This document shows positions 8,182 to 16,076 of a stretch of DNA of 64,000 bases, piece after piece. Under the pieces are notes generated by a model that saw only the letters and a program-made list of their open reading frames with translations, ran no database searches and was not told the origin of the DNA. The position numbers were made by a program, and so were the translations under genes. Positions within the stretch are counted from its first letter, which is position 1, and every line of letters starts with the position of its first letter. Source of the DNA: Actinoplanes regularis (GTDB taxonomy: Bacteria; Actinomycetota; Actinomycetes; Mycobacteriales; Micromonosporaceae); contig NZ_FZNR01000012.1 in the NCBI RefSeq assembly GCF_900188005.1, positions 62,001 through 126,000 on the forward strand. Reading direction: 5' to 3'.

Positions 8182-9477
8182 ATGATCATCACGCGAGCGA
8201 AGAGCGTGAAACCCGCGGGCTCCCGGCGCGCCACCATGACTCGTGCATGTGCTGGCCTCAGCGCGTTCGGCCTGATGCTCGTAGGGACGGCTTCCGCGGC
8301 CTCGGCCGCGGCCCCGTCCCTCACGCCCGAGGCCCTCATGCGAGCCGCGGCAGCCCATGCGGTGCACGAGGACGCCAAGGCCTCGGATGAGATCGCCACA
8401 GTTCTCGACCTCGGTCTCGGCGTTGACACCGCTTCCCCCGCAGGCGAAGTCGGCGCGACGGAGATCGTGGCCGATCCGGACGCGATCGTCATGGATGTCC
8501 AGGGGGATGCGATCGGGGACAGCCCGCAGGTTCCTGAGCTCGCGGCTGCTCTCATGATGGTCCCCAGGAGCGACCCGAACTATGTGCTGTTCTACGCCTA
8601 CGCCACCTCGGAGACCCGCGATTCGGACTTCGCCGCGGTCTCCATCGACGCCGACGGCGACGGTGTCACCGACTTCATGACCGGCACGCCTACGTCTCTC
8701 ACGGCATCTGACGGGGTTGTGCTGTCGCCCATCTTCGCTGTCCAGGACGGAGACCTGGTCCAGACGGGCTACGACGCCGGATGGGCCCGATATGACGATG
8801 GATATGCGAGCGTCCTCGACAAGACGGAGCTGGGGCTGTCTTCTGCGAGCTTCGTCTTCGGCCTCTTGGATGAGATGGACAACGTTGATTTCGCGCCCGA
8901 TTACTTCACCGGCGCGCCGGTTCCGCTGAACGCACCAGCGGCAGCGGCACCCACCGCGGTCAGGGCCTCGGCGGGCAATGGCGCCGCGACCGTGACCTGG
9001 GAGGCGCCCATCGACCTGGCCGAGGCTCCCGCCTCCTACACGGCTGTCGCCTCGCCCGGTGGTCGCTCCTGCACCACGAACGAGACCCGGTGCACGGTAT
9101 CGGGCCTGACCAACGGCACCTCCTACACGTTCACCGTCCAGGCGACCGATGCCGCCGGTGTCACCGGCCCGGTCTCGGACGCCTCCGACTTGGTCACGCC
9201 CCGGCAGCCCGTTGTCAAGGTGAATGTCAAGACCGACTCGGCCAAGAACAAGATCACTGTGGATGTGGATCCGAACAAGGGCTCCGGCTTCTGGACCTTC
9301 AAGATCCAGAAGCGGAACGCCAAGGGCACCTGGCAGACCCTGACCACCTCGCACAAGACCTCCGGCAGCGCCGAGACCCTGACCGTCGACAAGCCCAAGG
9401 GCACGTACCGGGTCACGGTCGCGTCCAAGTACGGGTACGCCGGCGCCACCTCACGGGCAGTGACCCTGAAGAAGTAG
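8182..9477 (+). CDS. Secreted protein with a fibronectin type III domain
   Basis: A 431-residue exported protein of unknown function. Residues 1-~40 form a Sec-type signal peptide (basic n-region RAKSVKPAGSRR, hydrophobic core LSAFGLMLVG, AxA cleavage around ASAASAAA). The middle part is acidic and carries an EF-hand-like DADGDGVTDF stretch (~residues 156-165). A fibronectin type III domain follows at ~255-345 (AAPTAVRASAGNGAATVTWE ... NGTSYTFTVQATDAAG), then a ~90-residue Lys-rich C-terminal beta domain. ATG 8182 is chosen because GGAGG lies 5 bp upstream and the signal peptide begins there. It stands alone between the AroE-type gene and the convergent pqq operon, with a terminator just after it. 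A wall-associated or substrate-binding role is only a guess. Confidence 0.75.
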   Translation: MIITRAKSVKPAGSRRATMTRACAGLSAFGLMLVGTASAASAAAPSLTPEALMRAAAAHAVHEDAKASDEIATVLDLGLGVDTASPAGEVGATEIVADPDAIVMDVQGDAIGDSPQVPELAAALMMVPRSDPNYVLFYAYATSETRDSDFAAVSIDADGDGVTDFMTGTPTSLTASDGVVLSPIFAVQDGDLVQTGYDAGWARYDDGYASVLDKTELGLSSASFVFGLLDEMDNVDFAPDYFTGAPVPLNAPAAAAPTAVRASAGNGAATVTWEAPIDLAEAPASYTAVASPGGRSCTTNETRCTVSGLTNGTSYTFTVQATDAAGVTGPVSDASDLVTPRQPVVKVNVKTDSAKNKITVDVDPNKGSGFWTFKIQKRNAKGTWQTLTTSHKTSGSAETLTVDKPKGTYRVTVASKYGYAGATSRAVTLKK

Positions 9478-9540
9478 GCGTTGCGGCGCGGAGATCCTGG
9501 TCGCCGTCGACCTGTAGTTCGGAACCTTCGGGCCCGCCAG

Positions 9541-9584
9541 CGAGAGGGCCGTGACCTGCGTAAGTAGAGGTCACGGCCTTCTCG
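9541..9584. terminator. Bidirectional intrinsic terminator between the FN3 protein gene and pqqB
   Basis: Arms 9541-9557 (CGAGAGGGCCGTGACCT) and 9568-9584 pair over 17 bp with one mismatch around a 10-nt loop, and TTTCGCATTTT follows on the plus strand. It lies between convergent genes. The right arm contains the stop codon and last codons of pqqB, so it also serves, or overlaps, the end of the pqq operon. Confidence 0.8.
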
Positions 9585-10455
9585 TTTCGCATTTTCCACC
9601 CGTCGGGTCCGGTAGCGGACGTCCGGTCCAGGGATCTTCGCCGTCGGAGACGATGTCGTCGCCGGTCGCCGGGTTGGTGTTGTTGAGGTGGCTGAACCGG
9701 AAGCGCGTACCCGGGTGCCGCACGGCGTGCTCTCGCGAGACCGACATCGGCAGATGCCCCATCGACCGCGCGCTGCCGGGCCGCCCGGTCGTCCCGGTCA
9801 ACTCGTCCTCGGTCCCGAATGTGCCGTCGAGCAGCACGCCGTCCGCACCGCGCAGGAACTCGTCGAAGGCGTCCGTCCATTCCGGAAGGCAGGTGGCGAA
9901 GACGAACGACTCCCCCGTCCCGTGATCCGTGACCCGCAACGCGGACACCCAGTCTCCCGCCGGCAGCGCCGTGGCATAGCGGGGCCGCTTCGAGCCGACC
10001 GTCAGCCGTCCGACCTCCAGCCCGCCCTCCAGCTCCACCGACCGGGACAGGTCGCACAGCTCGAGATCGGTGTACCGCGCGAGGGTCGGCAGGACCGGGA
10101 AAGCACTGGTCAAGGCGGCTTGCACGGTCATGGTCGCGAAAACCTGGAGACGCACCGCCTCGCGCAGGCTCAACAGGCCCAGCGTGTGATCCAGCTCGGC
10201 CGTGGTGAGCAGGACGCCCCGCAACGGTGTGTCCCGCAGCCCCGGACCCGGCGTCAGCTCCGGCGTCGCCAGGATCCCGGCCCGCACGTCCGGCGCCGCG
10301 TTGATCAGATACCAGGCGGCCCCGTCCCCGCTGACCGCCACGGTGTCCTGCAGACGGGACGTTCCGTCAGCGCGTGCCCGCCGGCAGACCTCGCACGCGC
10401 AGTTCCACTGCGGAGCGCCGCCGCCCGCCGCGCTGCCCAGCACGCGGATCCTCAC
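9571..10455 (-). CDS. pqqB: PqqB, PQQ biosynthesis metallo-beta-lactamase-fold protein
   Basis: A 294-residue PqqB, recognisable from its N-terminus MRIRVLGSAAGGGAPQWNCA. The family has a metallo-beta-lactamase fold and is proposed to act as a hydroxylase on the peptide-derived PQQ intermediate or to aid PQQ release. Further family segments are CRRARADGTSRLQDTVAVS, SHLNNTNP near the C-terminus and GHLPMS. The CxC-type cysteines near residues 19-24 are present (NCACEVC). It is the last gene of the operon, starting with GTG at 10455 that overlaps the pqqDE stop (GTGA). The C-terminal codons run into the terminator stem, so the tail (..KCETRRP) is slightly longer than needed for the fold. Confidence 0.95.
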   Translation of the reverse strand: MRIRVLGSAAGGGAPQWNCACEVCRRARADGTSRLQDTVAVSGDGAAWYLINAAPDVRAGILATPELTPGPGLRDTPLRGVLLTTAELDHTLGLLSLREAVRLQVFATMTVQAALTSAFPVLPTLARYTDLELCDLSRSVELEGGLEVGRLTVGSKRPRYATALPAGDWVSALRVTDHGTGESFVFATCLPEWTDAFDEFLRGADGVLLDGTFGTEDELTGTTGRPGSARSMGHLPMSVSREHAVRHPGTRFRFSHLNNTNPATGDDIVSDGEDPWTGRPLPDPTGGKCETRRP

Positions 10456-11858
10456 CGGCTCGTCCCCGGTACCGCCGGATCCTCGGCACCGCCCCGGCCC
10501 GGGTACCGCCGCGGCACGATCACCGGACGCGACCTCACCTCGGTGGCGGCGACCAGCAGTTCATGAGAGGGCGACAGCACACACGCCGGATCGGTCGCCG
10601 CCGCGTCCCCGGTCACCTGGAACGCCTGGCACCGGCACCCGCCGAAGTCCACCTCCCGCATCGGGCAGGTCCGGCACGGCGACGGCATCCACTCCGTACC
10701 GCGGAAGCGGTTGAAGAGCTCCGACCGGTGCCAGATCTCCGCGAGGCCGTGTTCGCGCACCGACGGCGCCGGCGGGCCGGGCAGTTGCTGCGCCGCCAGG
10801 CACGGAAGCACGGCGCCGGCCGGGGAGACCGCGAACTGCCGCGCTCCCCAGCCGTTCATGCACGGTTTGGGCCGGCCGGTGTGGTAATCCGGCTCCACAT
10901 AGACGATCTCCGCCCGATCGGCATACCGGTCCCGGACCGCCTGAGCCGCCCGGTTCGCCCGGCGCACCTGCTCGGCCGTCGGCATCAGCGCCGTCCGGTT
11001 GAGCAGCCCCCACCCGTAGAACTGGGTGTGCGCGAGCTCGATCCGCCCGGCGCCGAGCTCGAAGGCGAAGTCGGCGATCTCGGTCAGCCGGTCCACGTTC
11101 TCCGCGTGCAGCACGACGTTGACGGTGAGCGGCAGCCCCGCCGAGCGGACCAGCGCCGCCGCCGCGATCTTCTTGTGGTGCGCGCGCAGCCCCGCGATCA
11201 CGTCGGCCGACGCCGCGGAGACGTCCTGGATCGACAGCTGCACATGGTCGATATCGGTCAACCCGTCCAGTGACAGCCCCACGCCACTGGTCACCAGGTT
11301 GGTGTACATCCCCAGCGACCGCGCGTGCGAGGCCAGCTCCGGCAGATCCCGTCGAAGCGCCGGCTCCCCGCCGGAGAAGTGCACCTGCAACACCCCGAGC
11401 GCCCGTGCCTGATCCAGCACCGCGATCCACGCCGCAGTGTCCAGCTCGTCGCGGGAGACCTGCACCGGGTTCGAGCAGTACGGGCAGTGCAGCGGGCACC
11501 GGTAGGTCAGCTCCGCCACCATCCCGATCGGCAGCGGCGCCCCGCCGGGGGCGTCGGTGGACCCGCCGTCCGAGGGGTCGGCGCACTCCACGGCCGCGGC
11601 CGGGCGACCCCCGTCGCACAGCAGATGCCGCCCGACCAACTCGCCGACGAGGTCCGCGACGTCCTCGGCGCGGACCCCTTCGTACGTCTCGGAGAGAACC
11701 GCGAGGATCTCGCCCGCGTCCCGTCGCCCGTCGCACGCCCGGACCACATCCGGGGCCGGCCCGTCGAGCAAAAGGCTCCCCTCCGGGTAGAGCAGCGCGT
11801 CCCGGTCCCGGACCGGGTCATGGACGAGCCGGACGCCGTCGGCCAGCCCCGGCCTCAC
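10452..11858 (-). CDS. pqqDE: PqqD-PqqE fusion: peptide chaperone fused to radical SAM enzyme
   Basis: A 468-residue fusion. Residues 1-~85 are PqqD-like (LVHDPVRDRDALLYPEGSLL ... ILAVLSETYEGVRAEDV), the chaperone that binds PqqA. After a ~25-residue Gly/Ala/Pro linker comes PqqE, a radical SAM enzyme whose C121-X3-C125-X2-C128 (CPLHCPYC) holds the SAM [4Fe-4S] cluster. A SPASM-like C-terminal region follows, with further cysteines (CMNGWG..., PCRTCPMREVDFGGCRC) for auxiliary clusters. PqqE forms the Glu-Tyr carbon-carbon crosslink in PqqA. Fusing the two guarantees delivery of the precursor to the active site. The gene begins with GTG at 11858 overlapping the pqqC stop, and its stop overlaps pqqB. 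Confidence 0.94.
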   Translation of the reverse strand: MRPGLADGVRLVHDPVRDRDALLYPEGSLLLDGPAPDVVRACDGRRDAGEILAVLSETYEGVRAEDVADLVGELVGRHLLCDGGRPAAAVECADPSDGGSTDAPGGAPLPIGMVAELTYRCPLHCPYCSNPVQVSRDELDTAAWIAVLDQARALGVLQVHFSGGEPALRRDLPELASHARSLGMYTNLVTSGVGLSLDGLTDIDHVQLSIQDVSAASADVIAGLRAHHKKIAAAALVRSAGLPLTVNVVLHAENVDRLTEIADFAFELGAGRIELAHTQFYGWGLLNRTALMPTAEQVRRANRAAQAVRDRYADRAEIVYVEPDYHTGRPKPCMNGWGARQFAVSPAGAVLPCLAAQQLPGPPAPSVREHGLAEIWHRSELFNRFRGTEWMPSPCRTCPMREVDFGGCRCQAFQVTGDAAATDPACVLSPSHELLVAATEVRSRPVIVPRRYPGRGGAEDPAVPGTSR

Positions 11859-12583
11859 GGGACGCCGCCCTGGTAGTCGACCGCGTCGAGGATCGCCCCG
11901 AGCACGTCACATTTGAACGCGAGGGCGGCGAGCGCGGCCCGCTGCTCGTCGGCGGTCCGGCAGTGCGTCAGCACCAGGTCGAGGGTGAATTCGGCGTCGC
12001 CGCACACGGTCTGAATACGATTTTCGAAATACGCGTAACCGTCCGACTTTATCCAGCGGTAGTGCCGCCGCCAGGCGACGATCCGAGCGGCCATGAGTTC
12101 GGGTGAGAATAGCTCTGTAAGCGCGGCGGCGACGGATTCCTTCCACGGCGCCAACCGGCAGAACTGCAGATATCCGTCGACCGCGAACCGCGTCCCGCGA
12201 GCCACGTACCGCTCGTCGAGCAACTCGTCGCGCCCGAGACCCACGGCGTCGCCGAGGGCCAGCCAGTCCTCCCGGGCGGCGCCGTCGAAGAAGGCCACCC
12301 GTTCCGCCCAGCGCTGCCGGACCTCCGGCAACGGGCAGGCCGCGATGATCGCGGCGTTCTTCCGCGCCAGCATGCTCTGGTAGTACCAGCGGTTGGCGAC
12401 CCACGAACGGACCTCGCCCGGGGCGCACCCACCGGCGTGCAGCCGCAGGTGGAACGGGTGCCGATCCCAGTAGCGCGGGGCCAGCCCGCGCAGCGCCGCG
12501 GCGAAGTCGGCCCGCCCGGACGCGCCCGCGCCGGATCCGGCGCGGCTCACCGGCACCGTCAGCACGGTGCCGGTGTCCACCAC
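11855..12583 (-). CDS. pqqC: PqqC, cofactor-less PQQ synthase
   Basis: A helical-bundle oxidase of the TenA/PqqC fold catalysing the final ring closure and eight-electron oxidation to PQQ. Family segments: HPFHLRLHAGGCAPGEVRSW, VANRWYYQSMLARKNAAII, ..EDWLALGDAVGLGRDELL.., VARGTRFAVDGYLQFCRLAPW, HYRWIKSDGYAYFENR. The frame is open back to 12676, but pqqA occupies 12607-12723 in another frame, so the true start is probably GTG 12583 or 12565 (242 or 236 residues, normal for PqqC). No good RBS decides this. It follows pqqA closely, and its stop overlaps the pqqDE start. Confidence 0.92.
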   Translation of the reverse strand: MVDTGTVLTVPVSRAGSGAGASGRADFAAALRGLAPRYWDRHPFHLRLHAGGCAPGEVRSWVANRWYYQSMLARKNAAIIAACPLPEVRQRWAERVAFFDGAAREDWLALGDAVGLGRDELLDERYVARGTRFAVDGYLQFCRLAPWKESVAAALTELFSPELMAARIVAWRRHYRWIKSDGYAYFENRIQTVCGDAEFTLDLVLTHCRTADEQRAALAALAFKCDVLGAILDAVDYQGGVP

Positions 12584-12606
12584 GGCGGCCGAGGGGCCGG
12601 CCGAGG

Positions 12607-12723
12607 TCAACTGGTCCGCGGCCACGGCCAGCCGTCTCCGGCGTACGCGGAAACCTCCGGCCGGGAGGCCAGGCACTGCGTCGTCGGTTTGCTCCAGGTC
12701 TTCTTGGTCCGACTATTCTTCAT
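12607..12723 (-). CDS. pqqA: PqqA, ribosomal precursor peptide of PQQ
   Basis: A 38-residue peptide starting MKNSRTKKTWSKPT, with ATG at 12723 preceded by AAGGAGGG at ideal spacing. It contains the essential Glu and Tyr in E-X3-Y spacing (RPEVSAY, E23 and Y27), the two residues PqqE crosslinks and from which PQQ is built. The position directly upstream of pqqC and the basic N-terminal leader fit PqqA. It is longer than the classical 22-24-residue PqqA, with an 11-residue tail GDGWPWPRTS-type after the Tyr. It is easily missed because of its size and because it overlaps an extended pqqC frame. Confidence 0.9.
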   Translation of the reverse strand: MKNSRTKKTWSKPTTQCLASRPEVSAYAGDGWPWPRTS

Positions 12724-12749
12724 CGATTCCCTCCTTCCGAACGAGCTGG

Positions 12750-14840
12750 TCAGAAAACAACGATTTTCCCGGTATTCTGCGGGAAAATGGCGTCGTTGTA
12801 GAAAAAGGTGCCGGGTGTGGCGAACGTATGCGCGTGCGAATCGCCCGGCATCAGCACACCGGTGTCGAACTCGTCCTCGAAGAAGGAAACCGCCGCGTGC
12901 GCGAACCCGTTGTCCGCGGGGTTGACGAAGGTCACCGTCGTGCCCACCGCGACGGCCAGGTGCTGCGGCGACATCGCGTTCTGCGCGACGGTGTTCTCCG
13001 TCGTGCCCGGCGTACCGGTCGAGGAGTTCCACACCCGGCCCAGGGTCACGGTCGTCCCGGTGACCGCGGCGGCCCGCACGTCGTTGCGCTTCGACGGCGG
13101 CGCCGGAGCGGGCGCGGGCGCGACGGTGCCGCCGAGCTTGAACGCCCACAGGTGGTCGCCCTTCGGGATGTCCGGGTAGGGCAGGCCGTTGCCGCCGGCG
13201 AGCACGGCGATGTACTGCTCGCCGTCGATCTCGTACGAGACCGGGCTGGTGTGCACCCCCGCGCCGGTCTGGAAACTCCAGATCACGTCCCCGGTGACGT
13301 CGTCCATCGCGTGCAGCACCCCGTCCGGCCCGCCCTGGAACATCACCCGGCCGCCCGTGGTCAGGATCCCGTTGCCGTGCGCGAGCGACCATTCGCCGTC
13401 CTTCACCCAGACCGGCGTGTTGGTGGCCGGGTCGACCGCGGCGATGCCCCCGGCGAAGTACTCCCCCAGCGGCCGCGACGTGTTCACCCGACCGCCGCGC
13501 GCGTTGGAGAACCCGGAGTTGATCAGGCCGTAGCCGACGTAGATCCAGCCGGTGTGCGGGTTGAACGACAGCTGTGCCCAGTCCGCGCCACCGCCGGCAC
13601 CGGGGAAGATGATGACCGGGCGGTCCCAGTGCGGCGTGTACAGACCACCGGTCTCGTAGAACGGCACCGGCCGGGTCGCCTTGCCGAGACGGGGCTCCTG
13701 CGGGACGAACGGCTCCCCGCCGGGGAACGGCTGGGTCGGGGCGGTCTTCTGCCGTACGTCCTGGGGAACGGGTCTCTCGGTCATGCCGTGCACGGCCTCC
13801 CCGGTGCGCCGGTCCAGGATGTAGTACATGCCGACCTTGCTGCCGTAGACGACGACCTTGCGGGTCCGCCGGTCGACCCGGACGTCGGCCAGCACCGGCG
13901 CCATCACGTTGTCCAGGTCCCAGATGTCGTGGTGCACGGACTGGAAGTGCCAGCGCCGCTTCCCGGTCTTCGCCTCCAGGGCGACGATCGAGTTCGCGAA
14001 CAGGTTGTCGCCGGCTCGGGAGGATCCGTCGGTACGCGGGTAGGGCCCGCTGAACGTCCAGTAGACGAGCCCGAGCTCGGGGTCGATCGCGGGATGGATC
14101 CACGGCACCGCCCCGCCCGTCCGCCAGGATTCGCCGGCCCACGTGTCGTTGCCGAACTCGCCCGGCCCCGGTGCCGCCCAGAACGTCCAGGCGACCTCGC
14201 CGGTGGACGCGTCCAGCGCGTACGCCCGTCCGCGCGCTCCACCCGTGCTGCCCTGCATCCCGACGTAGATCAGCCCGTCGAAGTGGACGACGGCGCCGGC
14301 CAGGGTGCCCCCGGCACCACCGTTGCCGTCGTCCTCGTCGGCGGTGATCAGCTGTCGCTGCCAGACGATCGCGCCGGTCTCCTGGTCGAGGGCGTACACG
14401 ATGTTCGCCCCGCTGGTGGAGAAGACCTTCCCGTCGCCGAGCGCCACACCGCGCAGGTTGGTCGTCCGGGTGCCGACGCTGGTCTTCCACTTGATCGCGC
14501 CGTTCCGCCCGTCGACGGCGAAGACGTTCTGCTGCGTGGTCTGCACATAGAGGACGCCGTCGCGTACCACCGGGGTGCTCTGCTGGTGCTGGGCCGTGCT
14601 GCCGCCCTCGAGGTTGACGTGCCAGGCCCCGCCGAGCCGGCCGACGTTACGACGGGTGATCCGGCTCAGATTCGAGTGGTTGGTGTTCCCCAGGTCCCCG
14701 CAGACCTTCGGGAAGTCCTTTCCGGGCCGGCCGAAGGCCGGTGATTGCCTCGGTACGACGGTCGCACCGTCCGGCAGCGCCGGCACGCCCAGACCGACGG
14801 CTCCGGCGGTCGCCCCCGCCAGGAATTTCCTTCGCTCCAC
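12750..14840 (-). CDS. Tat-exported PQQ-dependent dehydrogenase with a C-terminal cupredoxin-like domain
   Basis: A 696-residue quinoprotein. Residues 1-~30 carry a Tat signal (ERRKFLAG then a hydrophobic stretch). Residues ~40-585 form the eight-bladed PQQ propeller, with repeats such as GAIKWKTSVG, TGAIVWQRQL and TGKRRWHF, and the HHDIWDLDNVMAPVL segment typical of soluble or periplasmic quinoprotein alcohol/sugar dehydrogenases. The vicinal Cys-Cys pair of methanol dehydrogenases is absent (TRTTNLRGVALGDG). A PAPAPAPP linker leads to a ~95-residue cupredoxin-like domain whose last loop reads YNDAIFPQNTG, lacking the Cys, His and Met copper ligands normally at those places. It lies in one operon with ThuA upstream and pqqA 26 bp downstream, so cofactor and enzyme are co-expressed outside the membrane. 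The substrate is unknown. Confidence 0.88.
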   Translation of the reverse strand: MERRKFLAGATAGAVGLGVPALPDGATVVPRQSPAFGRPGKDFPKVCGDLGNTNHSNLSRITRRNVGRLGGAWHVNLEGGSTAQHQQSTPVVRDGVLYVQTTQQNVFAVDGRNGAIKWKTSVGTRTTNLRGVALGDGKVFSTSGANIVYALDQETGAIVWQRQLITADEDDGNGGAGGTLAGAVVHFDGLIYVGMQGSTGGARGRAYALDASTGEVAWTFWAAPGPGEFGNDTWAGESWRTGGAVPWIHPAIDPELGLVYWTFSGPYPRTDGSSRAGDNLFANSIVALEAKTGKRRWHFQSVHHDIWDLDNVMAPVLADVRVDRRTRKVVVYGSKVGMYYILDRRTGEAVHGMTERPVPQDVRQKTAPTQPFPGGEPFVPQEPRLGKATRPVPFYETGGLYTPHWDRPVIIFPGAGGGADWAQLSFNPHTGWIYVGYGLINSGFSNARGGRVNTSRPLGEYFAGGIAAVDPATNTPVWVKDGEWSLAHGNGILTTGGRVMFQGGPDGVLHAMDDVTGDVIWSFQTGAGVHTSPVSYEIDGEQYIAVLAGGNGLPYPDIPKGDHLWAFKLGGTVAPAPAPAPPSKRNDVRAAAVTGTTVTLGRVWNSSTGTPGTTENTVAQNAMSPQHLAVAVGTTVTFVNPADNGFAHAAVSFFEDEFDTGVLMPGDSHAHTFATPGTFFYNDAIFPQNTGKIVVF

Positions 14841-14851
14841 GGCCCCTCCGC

Positions 14852-15913
14852 TCAGTCACAGAACGGGAGGTTGCCCATTGCGGACAGGATCCCGTCGACG
14901 ATGTGCTTCTTGAAGAAGTCCTGCCCCACGAATCCGGAGCCGTCGGTCCACGCCGCCGCGTCGTGCCCGAGCGCGGTCACCCAGGAGCGGCCGCCGTCGT
15001 AGTACTGGCACCAGGAGATCGGGTGGAACCTGCCGTGCCCGGGGTGCGTGCCGGACTTCGTCGCCAGGCTGGACTCGTCCACGCCGAGCAGGAACTTGAC
15101 CCGGGTCGGGAAGGGCAGCCAGTTGTACCACTCGTCCTTGAAGTCCCACCGCGGCGGCAGTCCCCGCGTCGACGAGTCCCCGGCGAGCGTGACGACGGTG
15201 CCGGCCTGCAGCGCGCCGTGGTCGTAGTACTGGGTGCCGCCGCTGAGCCCCTCGTAGTAGGGCCAGTTGTACTCGGTGCCGCCGATCGCGTTGTGGATGC
15301 CGGCGAAGCCGCCGCCGGACCGGACGTACTGCCGCAACGCGGTCCTGCCGGCGTCCAGGTGCGCGCCCGTGGTGGTGTTCACCGCCGCGGCGGGCTGCGC
15401 CGCGGTTCCGTGCTTCCAGAGCGTGTCCCGGCTGGTGCTGCCGAAGACCACCGCCTTGTACGTGCTGCCGAGGCCCGGCAACTGGGTCACGTCCTCGGTC
15501 CAGTCGACCCCGACGCCGGCCTCGCCGAGCCACTTGACGATCGCGTTCTGCAGGACGTGCGCCGAGGTCAGCGCCGGGTTCAGCCCGGCGGCGAGCGCGG
15601 GACCGAGATGCGCGTGCCGGGGACCGGCGGTGCGGGTGTAGAGCAGCACCCGGTCCTGCCGGTTGCCGACCCACGGGTGATAGGAGGCGGGCACCCGCCC
15701 GCGCACCACGTTGTAGTACGGGTCGAAGTACCGCTCCTGGCCATGTGGGACGTTCGTCGTGACCGGCTGCTTGCCCGTCGGTTCCCTACCGCCGGCGTGG
15801 CGGTCGCCCGCCTCGGCCGGTGTGGCCGCCGCACCGGCGGTCGTGGCCGCCGCCGCGGCCGCGGCTGTCGCGGCGGCGCCCCGAAGGACGGCGCGCCGGG
15901 GAAGTTTCGCCAT
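14852..15913 (-). CDS. Tat-exported ThuA-like domain protein
   Basis: A 353-residue protein with a Tat signal (PRRAVLRGAAATAAAAAA, residues ~5-25) and a ThuA-like, class I glutamine amidotransferase-like fold: VLLYTRTAGPRHAHLGPA, YVRSGGGFAGIHNAIGG, and ..HPISWCQYYDGGRSWVTALGHD.. near the C-terminus. ThuA-like proteins take part in oxidised-sugar (3-keto) metabolism and are often exported in actinobacteria. It is the first gene of the operon ThuA - PQQ dehydrogenase - pqqA - pqqC - pqqDE - pqqB; a proposed IclR operator lies 24 bp upstream of its start. Context suggests that it binds or processes the same substrate as the quinoprotein; the reaction cannot be assigned. Confidence 0.83.
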   Translation of the reverse strand: MAKLPRRAVLRGAAATAAAAAAATTAGAAATPAEAGDRHAGGREPTGKQPVTTNVPHGQERYFDPYYNVVRGRVPASYHPWVGNRQDRVLLYTRTAGPRHAHLGPALAAGLNPALTSAHVLQNAIVKWLGEAGVGVDWTEDVTQLPGLGSTYKAVVFGSTSRDTLWKHGTAAQPAAAVNTTTGAHLDAGRTALRQYVRSGGGFAGIHNAIGGTEYNWPYYEGLSGGTQYYDHGALQAGTVVTLAGDSSTRGLPPRWDFKDEWYNWLPFPTRVKFLLGVDESSLATKSGTHPGHGRFHPISWCQYYDGGRSWVTALGHDAAAWTDGSGFVGQDFFKKHIVDGILSAMGNLPFCD

Positions 15914-15937
15914 GGAGTCTCCGCTCTTCAGGCGCTG

Positions 15938-16059
15938 GGTCCACTAGGCGGACCTGTTGAACCGCCATAAGGTCCGGCTCAATATAGGGACGATGTTTCC
16001 AGCCGCGCAAGCATCGATGAGGATCCACTGAGCAGACCATGTGGACCACTCAGCGGACC
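15938..16059. promoter_or_regulatory. Three copies of the 17-bp dyad, proposed IclR operators between divergent operons
   Basis: GGTCCACTAGGCGGACC (15938-15954), GATCCACTGAGCAGACC (16022-16038) and GGACCACTCAGCGGACC (16043-16059) match the pair at 4496-4543. The last two start 21 bp apart (two helical turns), and the first starts 84 bp (about eight turns) before the second. The interval separates the ThuA-pqq operon (start 15913) from the citryl-lyase/QuiC operon (start 16077), so both are probably under the IclR protein encoded at 4682. A site at -18 to -34 from the ATG at 16077 suggests direct promoter occupancy. Confidence 0.7.
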
Positions 16060-16076
16060 ATGGCTACAGTGCGGGT

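Noticed and set aside
12607..14490. A 627-codon frame spanning the PQQ dehydrogenase on the same strand
   Set aside because: Only its last 38 codons are real (pqqA). The rest is an out-of-frame shadow of the dehydrogenase, with Arg/Gly-rich low-complexity content.
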